From DATLWR01 sp035576205 (GTDB lineage Bacteria > Pseudomonadota > Zetaproteobacteria > Mariprofundales > Mariprofundaceae), in assembly GCA_035576205.1 (NCBI GenBank), contig DATLWR010000055.1, positions 1 to 16,853 on the forward strand: DNA of 16,853 nt, read 5' to 3'. Position numbers and translations under genes: made by a program. How positions within the stretch are numbered: position 1 is the first letter of the stretch; each line of letters opens with the position of its first letter. The notes beneath the pieces are model-generated. The model was not told the DNA's origin, did no database searches, and worked only from the letters and a program-made list of their open reading frames with translations. Positions 7,539 to 14,924 of the stretch are shown here, one piece after another.

Positions 7539-8860
7539 GACTGTTTCCCCTTGTTGCGACTCGCCGGACCGACGCGGACCTCGTTCCAGGCAGCGGGATC
7601 GAGCCACTTGGCCGCCTCGTCGCGTACCTGCGCAAGGGTGACCGATTCGATACGGCTGGTCCATACCTGCAGGTAATCGAGCGGCAGGTCGTACATGCCG
7701 ATCATCGCCATCAGCCCGACCCGCTCATGGTTCGAGTCCATCCTCTGGGCAAAGCTGCCGATCAGATTGTCCTTCGCGGCCTTCAGCTCCTTCTCGCCGA
7801 TCTTGCCCGCCGCCATACCGCGCATCACCTCGCGCACCACCTTGCCGGCCTCATCGGCCTGGTCGGCGCGCGTCTGCAGCATAATGGCGAAGGTGTTCGG
7901 CACGGCCAGCGGCACGAAATAGGAGTAGACTCCGTAGACAAGGCCGCGCTTCTCGCGCACCTCGGCCATCAACCGGGAGCTGAAACCGCCACCGCCCAGC
8001 ATGTGATTCATTACGAAGACAGGGAAGAAATCGGGCGCACTGCGGGCCGGCCCCTGGCGCACCAGCTGCAGCAGCGTCTGCGTGGTCGACATCTGGATGC
8101 GCTCGCTCTTGCCGGCCACGGCCGGAGCCGAAGCCAGATCGAAGATCCCCTTCGCCGGCTTGCCCTGCCAGCCACCCAGCCGCTTCTCCAGCAGCGGCAG
8201 CAGCTGTTTCATGCTGATGTCGCCGCTCACCGCCAGTACCGAGCCCTCGGGTTTCAGCTGCGCCCGGTAGATCGCCTGCAGGTCGTCGAGCCGGATGGCC
8301 GCCAGCGACTCCGGTGTACCGTCCGGCCGGTGACCGTAGGGATGGCCGCCGAACAGCAGCTCGGCACTCGCCTCGCCGGCACGCACGCCCGGCTCCTCCA
8401 GCGACTTCTGTGCCGCAGCCACCGCATCCTGCTGCAGCACCTTGAAACGCTTGTTGTCCCAGCCCGGCGTGAGCAGGCATTCGGAAAGCATGTCGAGCGC
8501 CGGTTGCAGCTGCTCGGTCAGCGCCGTGACCGAGATACCGAGCGTATCCTGGTCGGCATCGGCGCCGAGGCGGATGGCGCGTGCATCCAGCCAGTCGGCC
8601 AGCGCCTCGTCATCGTGTTTCGCCGTATGGTCGGCCAGCATCGTCGCCAGCATCGTCGCCGCACCGCCCTTGCCGTCGGGATCGAAGCGGCTGCCGGCCG
8701 GCATGGCGAGCTGCATGGCTACCATCGGCACATTGTGCGCCTCGACCAGCAGTACCCTGAGACCGTTGGAGAGCTTCGCCTCCTGGATGGCCGGCACGGC
8801 CAGCGCCTGCGCCGCACCTGCGAACAATACGAAACATGCGATAAGAAAACGGCGCATCAT
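7535..8860 (-). CDS. M16 family peptidase-like protein, non-catalytic partner
   Basis: The 441-residue protein has an N-terminal signal peptide (hydrophobic residues 5-17, likely cleavage after AQALA at about 21). It should act in the periplasm or envelope. The M16 fold is indicated by the LSNGLRVLLVE start, GSRFDPDGKGG at 56-66, PYGHRPDG in the middle, and the C-terminal LGGGGFSSRLMAEVREKRGLVYGVYS R/Y motif. Where active M16 enzymes have HxxEH, this one has Thr69, Ala72 and Thr73, so it cannot bind the catalytic zinc in the usual way. Known M16B enzymes often work as a heterodimer of a zinc-binding and an R/Y-motif subunit; this is inferred to be the second kind. Its ATG overlaps the stop of the catalytic-type gene upstream. 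Confidence 0.9.
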   Translation of the reverse strand: MMRRFLIACFVLFAGAAQALAVPAIQEAKLSNGLRVLLVEAHNVPMVAMQLAMPAGSRFDPDGKGGAATMLATMLADHTAKHDDEALADWLDARAIRLGADADQDTLGISVTALTEQLQPALDMLSECLLTPGWDNKRFKVLQQDAVAAAQKSLEEPGVRAGEASAELLFGGHPYGHRPDGTPESLAAIRLDDLQAIYRAQLKPEGSVLAVSGDISMKQLLPLLEKRLGGWQGKPAKGIFDLASAPAVAGKSERIQMSTTQTLLQLVRQGPARSAPDFFPVFVMNHMLGGGGFSSRLMAEVREKRGLVYGVYSYFVPLAVPNTFAIMLQTRADQADEAGKVVREVMRGMAAGKIGEKELKAAKDNLIGSFAQRMDSNHERVGLMAMIGMYDLPLDYLQVWTSRIESVTLAQVRDEAAKWLDPAAWNEVRVGPASRNKGKQS

Positions 8861-10203
8861 GACTTCACCTCCGGCTCAAGCAGCCCGGTGGTCGAGCGGT
8901 TCTCCTTCAGCCAGCGGGCCACCACCTGCCGCACATCGTCGGCGGTGACGCTGCGGATCGCCTTCAGCCAGTCGTCGCGATGCATGGCGCCGATGCCGAC
9001 CACCTCCATGCTGCCGATCTCCCTGGCCCGCAGATAAAGCGAATCCTGCGCATAGGTCTCGTCGGCGATCATGTTGGTCTTCGCCGACTCCAGCGTCTGG
9101 GCATCGACCGGCTTCGCCGCCATGCCGTCGATCAGTTTCCAGAGGGCGGCCTCGAAATCAGCCGGCTTCTGCCCCTTGCCCAGCATGCCATAGACCGTCC
9201 ACAGGTCGATGCCCATGCTGAACGGATCGTAGCCTCCCGACACAGAGAAGGCCTTGCGCTGGCGATCAACCAGCTCGCGCTGCAGGAGCGCCGAACGGCC
9301 GCCGGCCAGGATCTGCATCGCCACGGCGAGAGACGCCGCCTCGCGGTCATTCACCCCCGGCTTCCAGACCGGCACCGGCACCACGACCGCCAGAAGCGGC
9401 AACTGCGCCGGCAGCCGGGCGATCATGCGCTTCGGCCCCAGCGGCTCCGGCTCCACCGGATTGAAACGCTCCGGTACCGGCCGCGCCTTCAGGGCGCCGA
9501 AGGTGTCGGCGACCGTCTTCTTGACGTGCTTGGAATCGACATCGCCGACCACGACGACGATGACGTTGCCCGGCACGTAGTGCGCCTTGTAGAAGGCGCG
9601 CACGTCGTTGATATCCAGCCGCTTCAGGTCCTGCATCCAGCCGATCACCGGGTTGCGGTACGGATGCAACTGCAGCGCGGTGGCTGCCAGCACTTCGAAC
9701 ATGTGACTGTTCGGATCGTCGTCGGTGCGCATGCGCCGCTCTTCCTGGATGACGCGGATCTCGCGGGCGAACTGTTCGGGATCGAGCTTCAGGTTGGCGA
9801 AGCGCTCGGACTCCATGCCCAGCACCTCGTCGACGCGCGACGAGGGCACGGTCTCGAAATAGGCGGTGTAGTCGGTGGTGGTGAAGGCGTTGTCGTTGCC
9901 GCCCATGGCGGCGATCTTCTTCGAGTATTCACCGGGCGCCAGCTTCTTCGAGCCCTTGAACATCATGTGCTCGAAGACGTGCGCGAGGCCCGTCTTGCCG
10001 GGCACCTCGTCGCGGCCGCCCACCTTCAGCCACACCTGCACCATGGCGTCGGGCGCCGCATGGTCCTCGTCGACGATCAGGCGCACGCCGTTCGCATAGT
10101 CGTATTGCTGAAGCTTCGATACCGGGTTGGCCAGCGACGGCTGGGCCGCCAGCAGCATGGCTGCTGCAAGCGCCATCCCGAGGCTCTTCTGAAGAAGTCT
10201 CAT
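8857..10203 (-). CDS. M16 family zinc metallopeptidase, catalytic subunit
   Basis: The 448-residue protein has a signal peptide (basic start, hydrophobic 8-20, likely cleavage after SLA at residue 25), so it is probably periplasmic. The inverted zinc motif HVFEH occupies residues 75-79 (His75, Glu78, His79). The third ligand lies 75-76 residues later in IQEERR (Glu154 or Glu155), matching M16 spacing. FTTTDYTAYF and RNPVIGW segments are also typical. ATG at 10203 is preceded by AGGAG with six-base spacing; the upstream extension has no support. It is the first gene of a five-gene operon with its inactive paralogue, a response regulator, rsmD and coaD. The natural substrate is unknown; family members process or degrade peptides. 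Confidence in family and activity is high, in role low. Confidence 0.93.
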   Translation of the reverse strand: MRLLQKSLGMALAAAMLLAAQPSLANPVSKLQQYDYANGVRLIVDEDHAAPDAMVQVWLKVGGRDEVPGKTGLAHVFEHMMFKGSKKLAPGEYSKKIAAMGGNDNAFTTTDYTAYFETVPSSRVDEVLGMESERFANLKLDPEQFAREIRVIQEERRMRTDDDPNSHMFEVLAATALQLHPYRNPVIGWMQDLKRLDINDVRAFYKAHYVPGNVIVVVVGDVDSKHVKKTVADTFGALKARPVPERFNPVEPEPLGPKRMIARLPAQLPLLAVVVPVPVWKPGVNDREAASLAVAMQILAGGRSALLQRELVDRQRKAFSVSGGYDPFSMGIDLWTVYGMLGKGQKPADFEAALWKLIDGMAAKPVDAQTLESAKTNMIADETYAQDSLYLRAREIGSMEVVGIGAMHRDDWLKAIRSVTADDVRQVVARWLKENRSTTGLLEPEVKS

Positions 10204-10317
10204 TCCGCTCTCCTGTTGGATCTGTTTCCTGCCGGGCCCATCGTGGCAACTGCTTGCTGGGAGGCAAGGCATGGTTTGCGCACTGTGCAACCGGCACATG
10301 GGCGAAAAATTAACGCC

Positions 10318-10332
10318 CCCGCTTCATGCGGG
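10318..10332 (+). other. Small hairpin in the intergenic region upstream of purH
   Basis: CCCGC (10318-10322), loop TTCAT, GCGGG (10328-10332) form a perfect five-base-pair stem in the 245-bp gap between the divergent M16 operon and purH. No U-run follows, so it is not a terminator as such. The rest of the gap shows no convincing promoter boxes to me, although both operons must start here, and no recognisable ZTP or purine riboswitch core. Confidence 0.3.
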
Positions 10333-10448
10333 ATCGGGATCCGCAAACCTCGGCCGGCCCAAACTTGCGCCGGGACCAATGATGCGTAGCGTTCCGTCTC
10401 CCTGCTGCAATTGCAACCATTCACAGAAGCACACCATCGGAGTCATTC

Positions 10449-12002
10449 ATGTCCAGCATTTCCCGCGCCCTGATCAGCGTATCTGACAAAATGGGAGTCG
10501 TCGATTTCGCCCGCGCCCTTTCGGAACGCGGTGTCGATATCCTCTCCACCGGCGGCACCGCCAAGCTCTTGCGCGAGGCCGGCATCGCCTGCCGCGACGT
10601 CTCCGACTATACGGGCTTCCCCGAGATGATGGACGGCCGCGTGAAGACGCTGAACCCGAAGGTGCATGGCGGCATCCTGGCCCGTCGCGACAATCCGGGC
10701 GATCTGGCCTCCATGAAGGAACACGGCATCCTCCCGATCGATCTCGTTTGCGTGAACCTTTATCCGTTCCGCGAGGCGGTCGCGAAAGAGGGCTGCACCA
10801 TTGATGATGCCATCGAGAACATCGACATCGGCGGCCCCTGCATGGTCCGCGCCTCGGCGAAGAACCACAAGTTCGTCGCTATCGTCGTCGACCCGGCCGA
10901 CTATGGCATGGTGCTGGAGTCGCTCGATGCCGGCACGCTGGACGAGAACAAGCGCCGCGCCTTGGCCGTGAAGGCCTTCGCCCACACCGCCGCCTACGAC
11001 GGCGCCATCGCCAACCACTTCTCGGCACTCAATGCCGACGGCACGAAGCGCAAGTTCCCCGACATCTTCACCCGCCAGTTCGTGAAGACCGCCGACGAGC
11101 TGCGCTACGGCGAGAACCCGCACCAGGACGGCGCTTTCTATGCCGATCCGGAGGACGTGGGTGTTTCCCTCGCCGACTGTGAGGTGCTGCAGGGCAAGGC
11201 GCTCTCCTACAACAACATCGCCGATGCCGATGCCGCCTTCGCCTGCGTGCGCGATTTCGCCGACAACGCCGCCGTGATCGTCAAGCATGCCAACCCTTGC
11301 GGTGTGGCCGTCGGCGGTGCACAGGAAGTGGTTTACGAGAAGGCGCGTGCCGCCGACTCCGTCTCCGCGTTCGGCGGCATTGCCGCTTTCAACCGGCCGC
11401 TGGAAGAGGCGACCGCCAAGCTGATCGCCGAAACCTTCATGGAGGTGGTGATCGCGCCGGGCTTCAGCGATGGCGCCCGCGCCGCACTCGCCGACAAGAA
11501 GAACCTGCGCCTGCTGCTGGCGCCAAGCGCGGAAGCCGTGAGCGGCGGCTGGGAGTTCAAGCGCGTCAACGGCGGCCTGCTGGTACAGGAGCGCGATGCG
11601 CACATCCTGGATCGCGCCGCCTGCAAAGTGGTGACCAAGCGCCAGCCGACCGAGAAGGAGTGGCAGGACATGCTGTTCGCCTGGTCGGTGGCCAAGCATG
11701 TGAAGTCCAACGCCATCGTCTTCGCCAAGGACGGCGTGACGCTGGGTGTCGGTGCCGGCCAGATGAACCGTGTGAACTCCACCCGCATCGCCGCCCATCA
11801 CGGCGGCGAGACGATCAAGGGTTCGGCCGTGGCATCGGATGCCTTCTTCCCGTTCCGCGACGGCGTCGATGCGCTGGCCGAGGCCGGTGCGACGGCGGTG
11901 ATCCAGCCGGGCGGCTCGATCCGCGACGACGAGGTAATCAAGGCCGCCGACGAACATGGCCTCGCCATGATCTTCACCGGCATCCGCCACTTCCGCCACT
12001 GA
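10449..12002 (+). CDS. purH: Bifunctional AICAR formyltransferase / IMP cyclohydrolase
   Basis: PurH performs the last two steps of IMP synthesis: formylation of AICAR with 10-formyl-tetrahydrofolate, then cyclisation. The 517-residue protein has the expected length. The N-terminal MGS-like cyclohydrolase domain (about 1-195) contains STGGTAKLL and DGRVKTLNPKVHGGIL, with Lys66 in the active-site loop. The C-terminal transformylase domain contains RYGENPHQ (from residue 219), Lys279-His280 in KHANPCG, and a conserved C-terminal FRDGVD and QPGGSIRD region. Residue 69 is Asn where His is common. ATG at 10449 is preceded by CGGAG with about six-base spacing. It stands alone, divergent from the M16 operon, and ends at a strong terminator; the other purine genes in view are about 3 kb downstream. 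Confidence 0.97.
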   Translation: MSSISRALISVSDKMGVVDFARALSERGVDILSTGGTAKLLREAGIACRDVSDYTGFPEMMDGRVKTLNPKVHGGILARRDNPGDLASMKEHGILPIDLVCVNLYPFREAVAKEGCTIDDAIENIDIGGPCMVRASAKNHKFVAIVVDPADYGMVLESLDAGTLDENKRRALAVKAFAHTAAYDGAIANHFSALNADGTKRKFPDIFTRQFVKTADELRYGENPHQDGAFYADPEDVGVSLADCEVLQGKALSYNNIADADAAFACVRDFADNAAVIVKHANPCGVAVGGAQEVVYEKARAADSVSAFGGIAAFNRPLEEATAKLIAETFMEVVIAPGFSDGARAALADKKNLRLLLAPSAEAVSGGWEFKRVNGGLLVQERDAHILDRAACKVVTKRQPTEKEWQDMLFAWSVAKHVKSNAIVFAKDGVTLGVGAGQMNRVNSTRIAAHHGGETIKGSAVASDAFFPFRDGVDALAEAGATAVIQPGGSIRDDEVIKAADEHGLAMIFTGIRHFRH

Positions 12003-12027
12003 TCCCTATCTGACATTCAGCCCAAAC

Positions 12028-12058
12028 AAAAAGCCCGCTTCATGAAGCGGGCTTTTTT
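12028..12058. terminator. Strong intrinsic, apparently bidirectional terminator after purH
   Basis: A perfect inverted repeat runs from 12028 to 12058: five A, the ten-base arm GCCCGCTTCA, its exact complement, then six T. Because A-runs and T-runs flank both sides, it can terminate purH on the plus strand and the hypothetical membrane gene, whose stop codon lies a few bases away at 12064-12066, on the minus strand. Confidence 0.92.
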
Positions 12059-12063
12059 ACAAT

Positions 12064-12612
12064 TTAGCCACCAAGTGATGGGCAACCCTCAAACTCATGG
12101 CCTTTGGCTGCATTAGGCTTAAAGTAAATTATGCCTTCATGGGAGCCACTGTGGGTCACAATGTCTGGAATATTATCTCCATCCTTGTCTTCGTATCCGA
12201 CACCATCCCGAGAATCTAAGAAACAACGGGTTTCTCCATGTAGCTTTATTTCATTGAAATTCATGGATCCAGAAGACCACGTCCAATCAATACTAACCCC
12301 GTAAGGAGCGAGAGAATGAAATCCCTTATAGGTGTATGTCCAGATGGCTGGCAGGGTCAAGAAAAGTAGCATACACAGGATCAGCTCATACCTTTGGAAA
12401 AGCGGTACTGTTCTCTGCCCCTTTCGAACTCCAAAGTTATAAATTGCAGCACTTATCGGCATCACTATTAGCCCAAATGCTGCAATGAGCCCCATGTATA
12501 GAAACTCATCGCCTTCATGATACGCAACAGACTGGTTGAAAATCAAAACGGCTCCTAATAGAGCCAAATACAAACCAACTACAACAGCATACTTTGCAAA
12601 GCTTATCGCCAT
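12064..12612 (-). CDS. Hypothetical membrane protein with periplasmic C-terminal domain
   Basis: I do not recognise this 182-residue protein. Three hydrophobic segments are visible at about 5-25, 38-60 and 77-95. The basic loop RKGQR (63-67) between the second and third predicts a cytoplasmic N-terminus and a periplasmic C-terminal domain (96-182). That domain contains an acidic DKDGDNIPD loop at 142-150, resembling DxDxDG calcium-binding loops. It also holds two cysteines (130 and 177) that could form a disulfide. The gene is much AT-richer than its neighbours (roughly 40-47% GC in lines I counted), suggesting separate origin. ATG at 12612 follows a GGTGGTGAAG stretch; GTG at 12627 would add five residues. 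It lies between the purH terminator and a tandem repeat behind a cardiolipin synthase-like gene. It is probably a real gene; function unknown. Confidence 0.7.
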   Translation of the reverse strand: MAISFAKYAVVVGLYLALLGAVLIFNQSVAYHEGDEFLYMGLIAAFGLIVMPISAAIYNFGVRKGQRTVPLFQRYELILCMLLFLTLPAIWTYTYKGFHSLAPYGVSIDWTWSSGSMNFNEIKLHGETRCFLDSRDGVGYEDKDGDNIPDIVTHSGSHEGIIYFKPNAAKGHEFEGCPSLGG

Positions 12613-12652
12613 ATCAATCTTCACCACCCTTCAATCTGGGGCTAATTTGTAG

Positions 12653-12688
12653 AACCGGCATAAAGGGGTCAACCGGCATAAAGGGGTC
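12653..12688. repeat. Perfect 18-bp tandem duplication
   Basis: Two identical copies of AACCGGCATAAAGGGGTC occupy 12653-12670 and 12671-12688. The second copy ends inside the stop codon of the downstream-facing phospholipase D gene. It continues as AAGGGGTCAGAGCCTTTTT, which has AAAGG and CCTTT arms (12680-12684 and 12692-12696). The repeat separates the AT-rich hypothetical gene from the GC-rich gene upstream of it. Confidence 0.9.
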
Positions 12689-12696
12689 AGAGCCTT
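12680..12696. repeat. Imperfect palindrome at the 3' end of the phospholipase D gene
   Basis: AAAGG and CCTTT arms enclose GGTCAGA. I recall GGGGTCAGAG-type palindromes as dispersed extragenic elements in proteobacterial genomes, some linked to REP-associated tyrosine transposases, but that link cannot be verified here. It overlaps the phospholipase D stop codon and the second copy of the 18-bp duplication. Confidence 0.4.
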
Positions 12697-13874
12697 TTTC
12701 CGCTGGCATCGGGCCTGATATCGCGGGGCCGGTTTCCCTTGCTGAGTTCGCGATTCACACCATAGCGCTCGATCATCAGGTCGACATAGCCGAACAGCCA
12801 CTCCCTGAAACGATGCCGGAGCGGCCGCTGCCGCCAGGCTTCCAGCGTGATCTCCCGCGACTGCGCGAAGGCATCCTCGAAGAACGCCTCCACCTCCCCA
12901 CAGAGTCGGACATCGTCGCTCTCCAGGTTGGCCTCCAGGTTCCAGCGCAGGCCCCAGCGATCCATGTTCGAGGAACCGACGGAGCACCAGGCGTCGCACA
13001 GGTAGGCCCGGGCATGCAGGAAGGCGGGCTGGTATTCGAAGATACGGATGCCGTGGCGCAGCAGCAGGTGGTAGTAGCGGCGGCCCGCGTGGTAGACGGC
13101 CGGATGATCGTTGATCGGCCCCGGCAGCAGCAACCGCACATCCACCCCGCGCCGCTTGGCCGCCCGCAGCGCGCGCAGCATGGTGCGGCCGGGCAGGAAG
13201 TAGGCGGTGCCCAGCCAGGCACGATCGGATGCATGGCGGATCCGGAACAGCAGTGACTTCCGGACGAACTTCTTCAGACCGCGCAGGCTCACGCAGACCC
13301 GGCCGCGCTGGTTGCCGGCCGGTGCCGGGGAAGCGTCCGGCAGGTCGATATCCCCGGCCCAGTGGCGCCAGGTTCGCTCGAACCGCCGCTGCCAGTCGGC
13401 CACGACAGGGCCGCGCATCTCCACGACCACCTCGTGCCAGGGAAGCTGCCCGCCTCGCGCCAGGTAATCGTCGGAGATGCCGGCGCCGCCGGTATAGGCC
13501 AGCTCGCCGTCGATAAGCAGCGTCTTGCAGTGGTTGCGCGGCAGGCCGCGGAAGAAATGGCGCAGGTAGGCCGGGTTGTAGAAGAGCACGTCGATGCCGG
13601 CAGCCATGATCCGCTTGCGATCGATATCCGACAGGGCGCGGGCGCCAAAATGGTCGATCAGCATGTAGACCTGCACCCCGCGCTCGACACAGGCGATCAC
13701 GGCATCGATGAAGCGGTCGGCAAGTTCGCCCGAACTGAACAGGTACTGCTCGAACAGCACGTAAGAGCGGGCGTTGCGGATCGCCTCTTCCATGGCCGGC
13801 AGAAATGCGTCGGCGCCAACCAGCAGCCGAAAGGCATTGCCGTCGCACTCGGGATAGGGGTTACGCATCGCCAT
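12687..13874 (-). CDS. Phospholipase D superfamily protein, cardiolipin synthase-like (ClsB type)
   Basis: The 395-residue protein has two phospholipase D repeats and no N-terminal membrane anchor, as in ClsB, which makes cardiolipin or related phospholipids at the inner membrane. The first HKD motif is complete: His115, Lys117, Asp122, followed by TGGAGISDDY. The second is His287, Arg289, Asp294 with GSSNMD and WNLEAN after it, so Lys is replaced by Arg. ATG at 13874 is taken, with another ATG two codons on; neither has a strong ribosome-binding site. A long open frame antiparallel in phase (12631-13848) is a shadow. The stop codon falls in a repeat. It sits 48 bases behind a DMT transporter on the same strand and could be co-transcribed with it. 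Substrate specificity cannot be assigned. Confidence 0.88.
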   Translation of the reverse strand: MAMRNPYPECDGNAFRLLVGADAFLPAMEEAIRNARSYVLFEQYLFSSGELADRFIDAVIACVERGVQVYMLIDHFGARALSDIDRKRIMAAGIDVLFYNPAYLRHFFRGLPRNHCKTLLIDGELAYTGGAGISDDYLARGGQLPWHEVVVEMRGPVVADWQRRFERTWRHWAGDIDLPDASPAPAGNQRGRVCVSLRGLKKFVRKSLLFRIRHASDRAWLGTAYFLPGRTMLRALRAAKRRGVDVRLLLPGPINDHPAVYHAGRRYYHLLLRHGIRIFEYQPAFLHARAYLCDAWCSVGSSNMDRWGLRWNLEANLESDDVRLCGEVEAFFEDAFAQSREITLEAWRQRPLRHRFREWLFGYVDLMIERYGVNRELSKGNRPRDIRPDASGKRL

Positions 13875-13922
13875 GCGCCCAGTTTATGTCATTTCCCTCA
13901 TTCTGCCGAACACAGGTCCGGC

Positions 13923-14765
13923 TCAGCCTTGCCTCCTATCCAGCATGACCAATGCGATGCCACCTAGGATGGCGACAGATGCGATGACAAGGCGCACGGT
14001 GATCGGCTCGGCGAGGAAGATGACCCCGCCCAGGGCGGCCAGCACCGGCACACTTAGCTGAACCGTCGCCGCATGGGTCGCCTTCAGCGCCGGCAGCACC
14101 GTGTACCAGATGGCATAGCCGACTCCGGAAGCCAGGGCACCCGAAGCCACTGCGTAACCCAAGCCGGCCATATCCAGCGAAAAGTGTCCCGACATCAGCA
14201 GGCTCAGCAGCAGCGAAACCGGCACGGCGAGCAGGAAGTTTGCAGCCGTGACGTGAAGCGCCGGGCCTGCTCCCTTGCCACGCAACGAATAAACACCCCA
14301 CGCCATGCCGGCACACAACATCAGCATGGAACCCGGCAGCGGCGGCGCCGACAGACCCGGCAACAGCAGGACAACCAGGCCACCGAAGGCAAGAACCAGA
14401 CCAAGCCACTGCCATCCAGAAAAGCGCTCGCCAGTCCAGAAGCCGTAACCGATCATCGTAGCCTGCACCGCCCCAAACAGGATCAGCGCCCCGGTTCCGG
14501 CCGGCAGGCTCAGGTAGGCGAAGGAAAAGCCTGCTGCATAGGCAAACAGGGCAAGGGCCGAAATCCAGCTGCCCCGGCCTGTAGCCTTGCTGCCTGACAA
14601 CAGGACCAATAGCCCGAGCATGGCGGCGCCCGACAGCAGGCGAATCATGGTGAAGCTGGCCGCATCGATCGCGGTATCGACAAGGGCAAGCCGGCAGAGC
14701 AATGAATTGCCGGCAAACGCAACCATCGTCAGCGCACTCAGGAAGATGACACGGACAAGCGACAC
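13923..14765 (-). CDS. DMT superfamily (EamA) transporter
   Basis: This is a 280-residue inner-membrane protein with about ten hydrophobic helices arranged as two EamA repeats (roughly residues 7-137 and 145-277), the typical drug/metabolite transporter layout. Substrates in this superfamily are metabolites, amino acids or nucleosides exported or taken up; none can be predicted here. The start is GTG at 14765, strongly supported by GGAGGAG directly upstream. The next in-frame Met, residue 14, would remove half of the first helix. It is divergent from purD, with a 159-bp shared intergenic region. The phospholipase D gene follows after 48 bases. Confidence 0.9.
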   Translation of the reverse strand: MSLVRVIFLSALTMVAFAGNSLLCRLALVDTAIDAASFTMIRLLSGAAMLGLLVLLSGSKATGRGSWISALALFAYAAGFSFAYLSLPAGTGALILFGAVQATMIGYGFWTGERFSGWQWLGLVLAFGGLVVLLLPGLSAPPLPGSMLMLCAGMAWGVYSLRGKGAGPALHVTAANFLLAVPVSLLLSLLMSGHFSLDMAGLGYAVASGALASGVGYAIWYTVLPALKATHAATVQLSVPVLAALGGVIFLAEPITVRLVIASVAILGGIALVMLDRRQG

Positions 14766-14767
14766 GA

Positions 14768-14774
14768 CTCCTCC
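14768..14774 (-). promoter_or_regulatory. Strong Shine-Dalgarno fixing the GTG start of the DMT transporter
   Basis: GGAGGAG on the minus strand lies two to five bases before GTG at 14765-14763, the strongest ribosome-binding site in the window. It makes the non-ATG start secure. Confidence 0.75.
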
Positions 14775-14804
14775 AGGGAATGCCTCGGCACGCCACCTTC
14801 TCCG

Positions 14805-14835
14805 AATATAGTCCGTTCCAATGCAGGTCCGTCAC
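14805..14835 (-). promoter_or_regulatory. Possible promoter for the DMT transporter
   Basis: TATATT (14810-14805) matches five of six -10 positions. GTGACG (14835-14830) matches four of six -35 positions, but the 19-base spacer is long. It lies about 40 bases before the GTG start. The plus-strand promoter for purD was not identifiable with confidence. Confidence 0.35.
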
Positions 14836-14913
14836 GGCAAGCCTGCACAAGCCGCTCAAACTTCGTTATCGTTCGCCCTCTTTTGAATCATGCGGCCGCC
14901 GATGGCGGGCCAC

Positions 14914-14918
14914 AGGAG
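14914..14918 (+). promoter_or_regulatory. Shine-Dalgarno fixing the GTG start of purD
   Basis: AGGAG is followed by six bases and then GTG at 14925-14927. This selects that codon over the TTG fourteen codons upstream and matches where PurD homologues begin (MKVLVVGGGGREHAL). Confidence 0.75.
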
Positions 14919-14924
14919 ATAGCG

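Noticed and set aside
8834..8860. LIAC at residues 6-9 of the non-catalytic M16 protein as a lipobox
   Set aside because: It lies too close to the N-terminus for a signal peptidase II site; AQALA at about residue 21 is a better signal peptidase I site.
10204..10448. ZTP or purine riboswitch upstream of purH
   Set aside because: I could not find the conserved ZTP core sequences or a purine aptamer three-way junction in this gap.
10443..11999. 518-codon open frame antisense to purH
   Set aside because: It mirrors purH codon for codon, is low in complexity and resembles no family; it is a GC-rich shadow frame.
12631..13848. 405-codon frame overlapping the phospholipase D gene on the same strand
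   Set aside because: It lacks HKD motifs and is Arg/Ala/Pro-rich; the frame starting at 13874 carries all the domain features.
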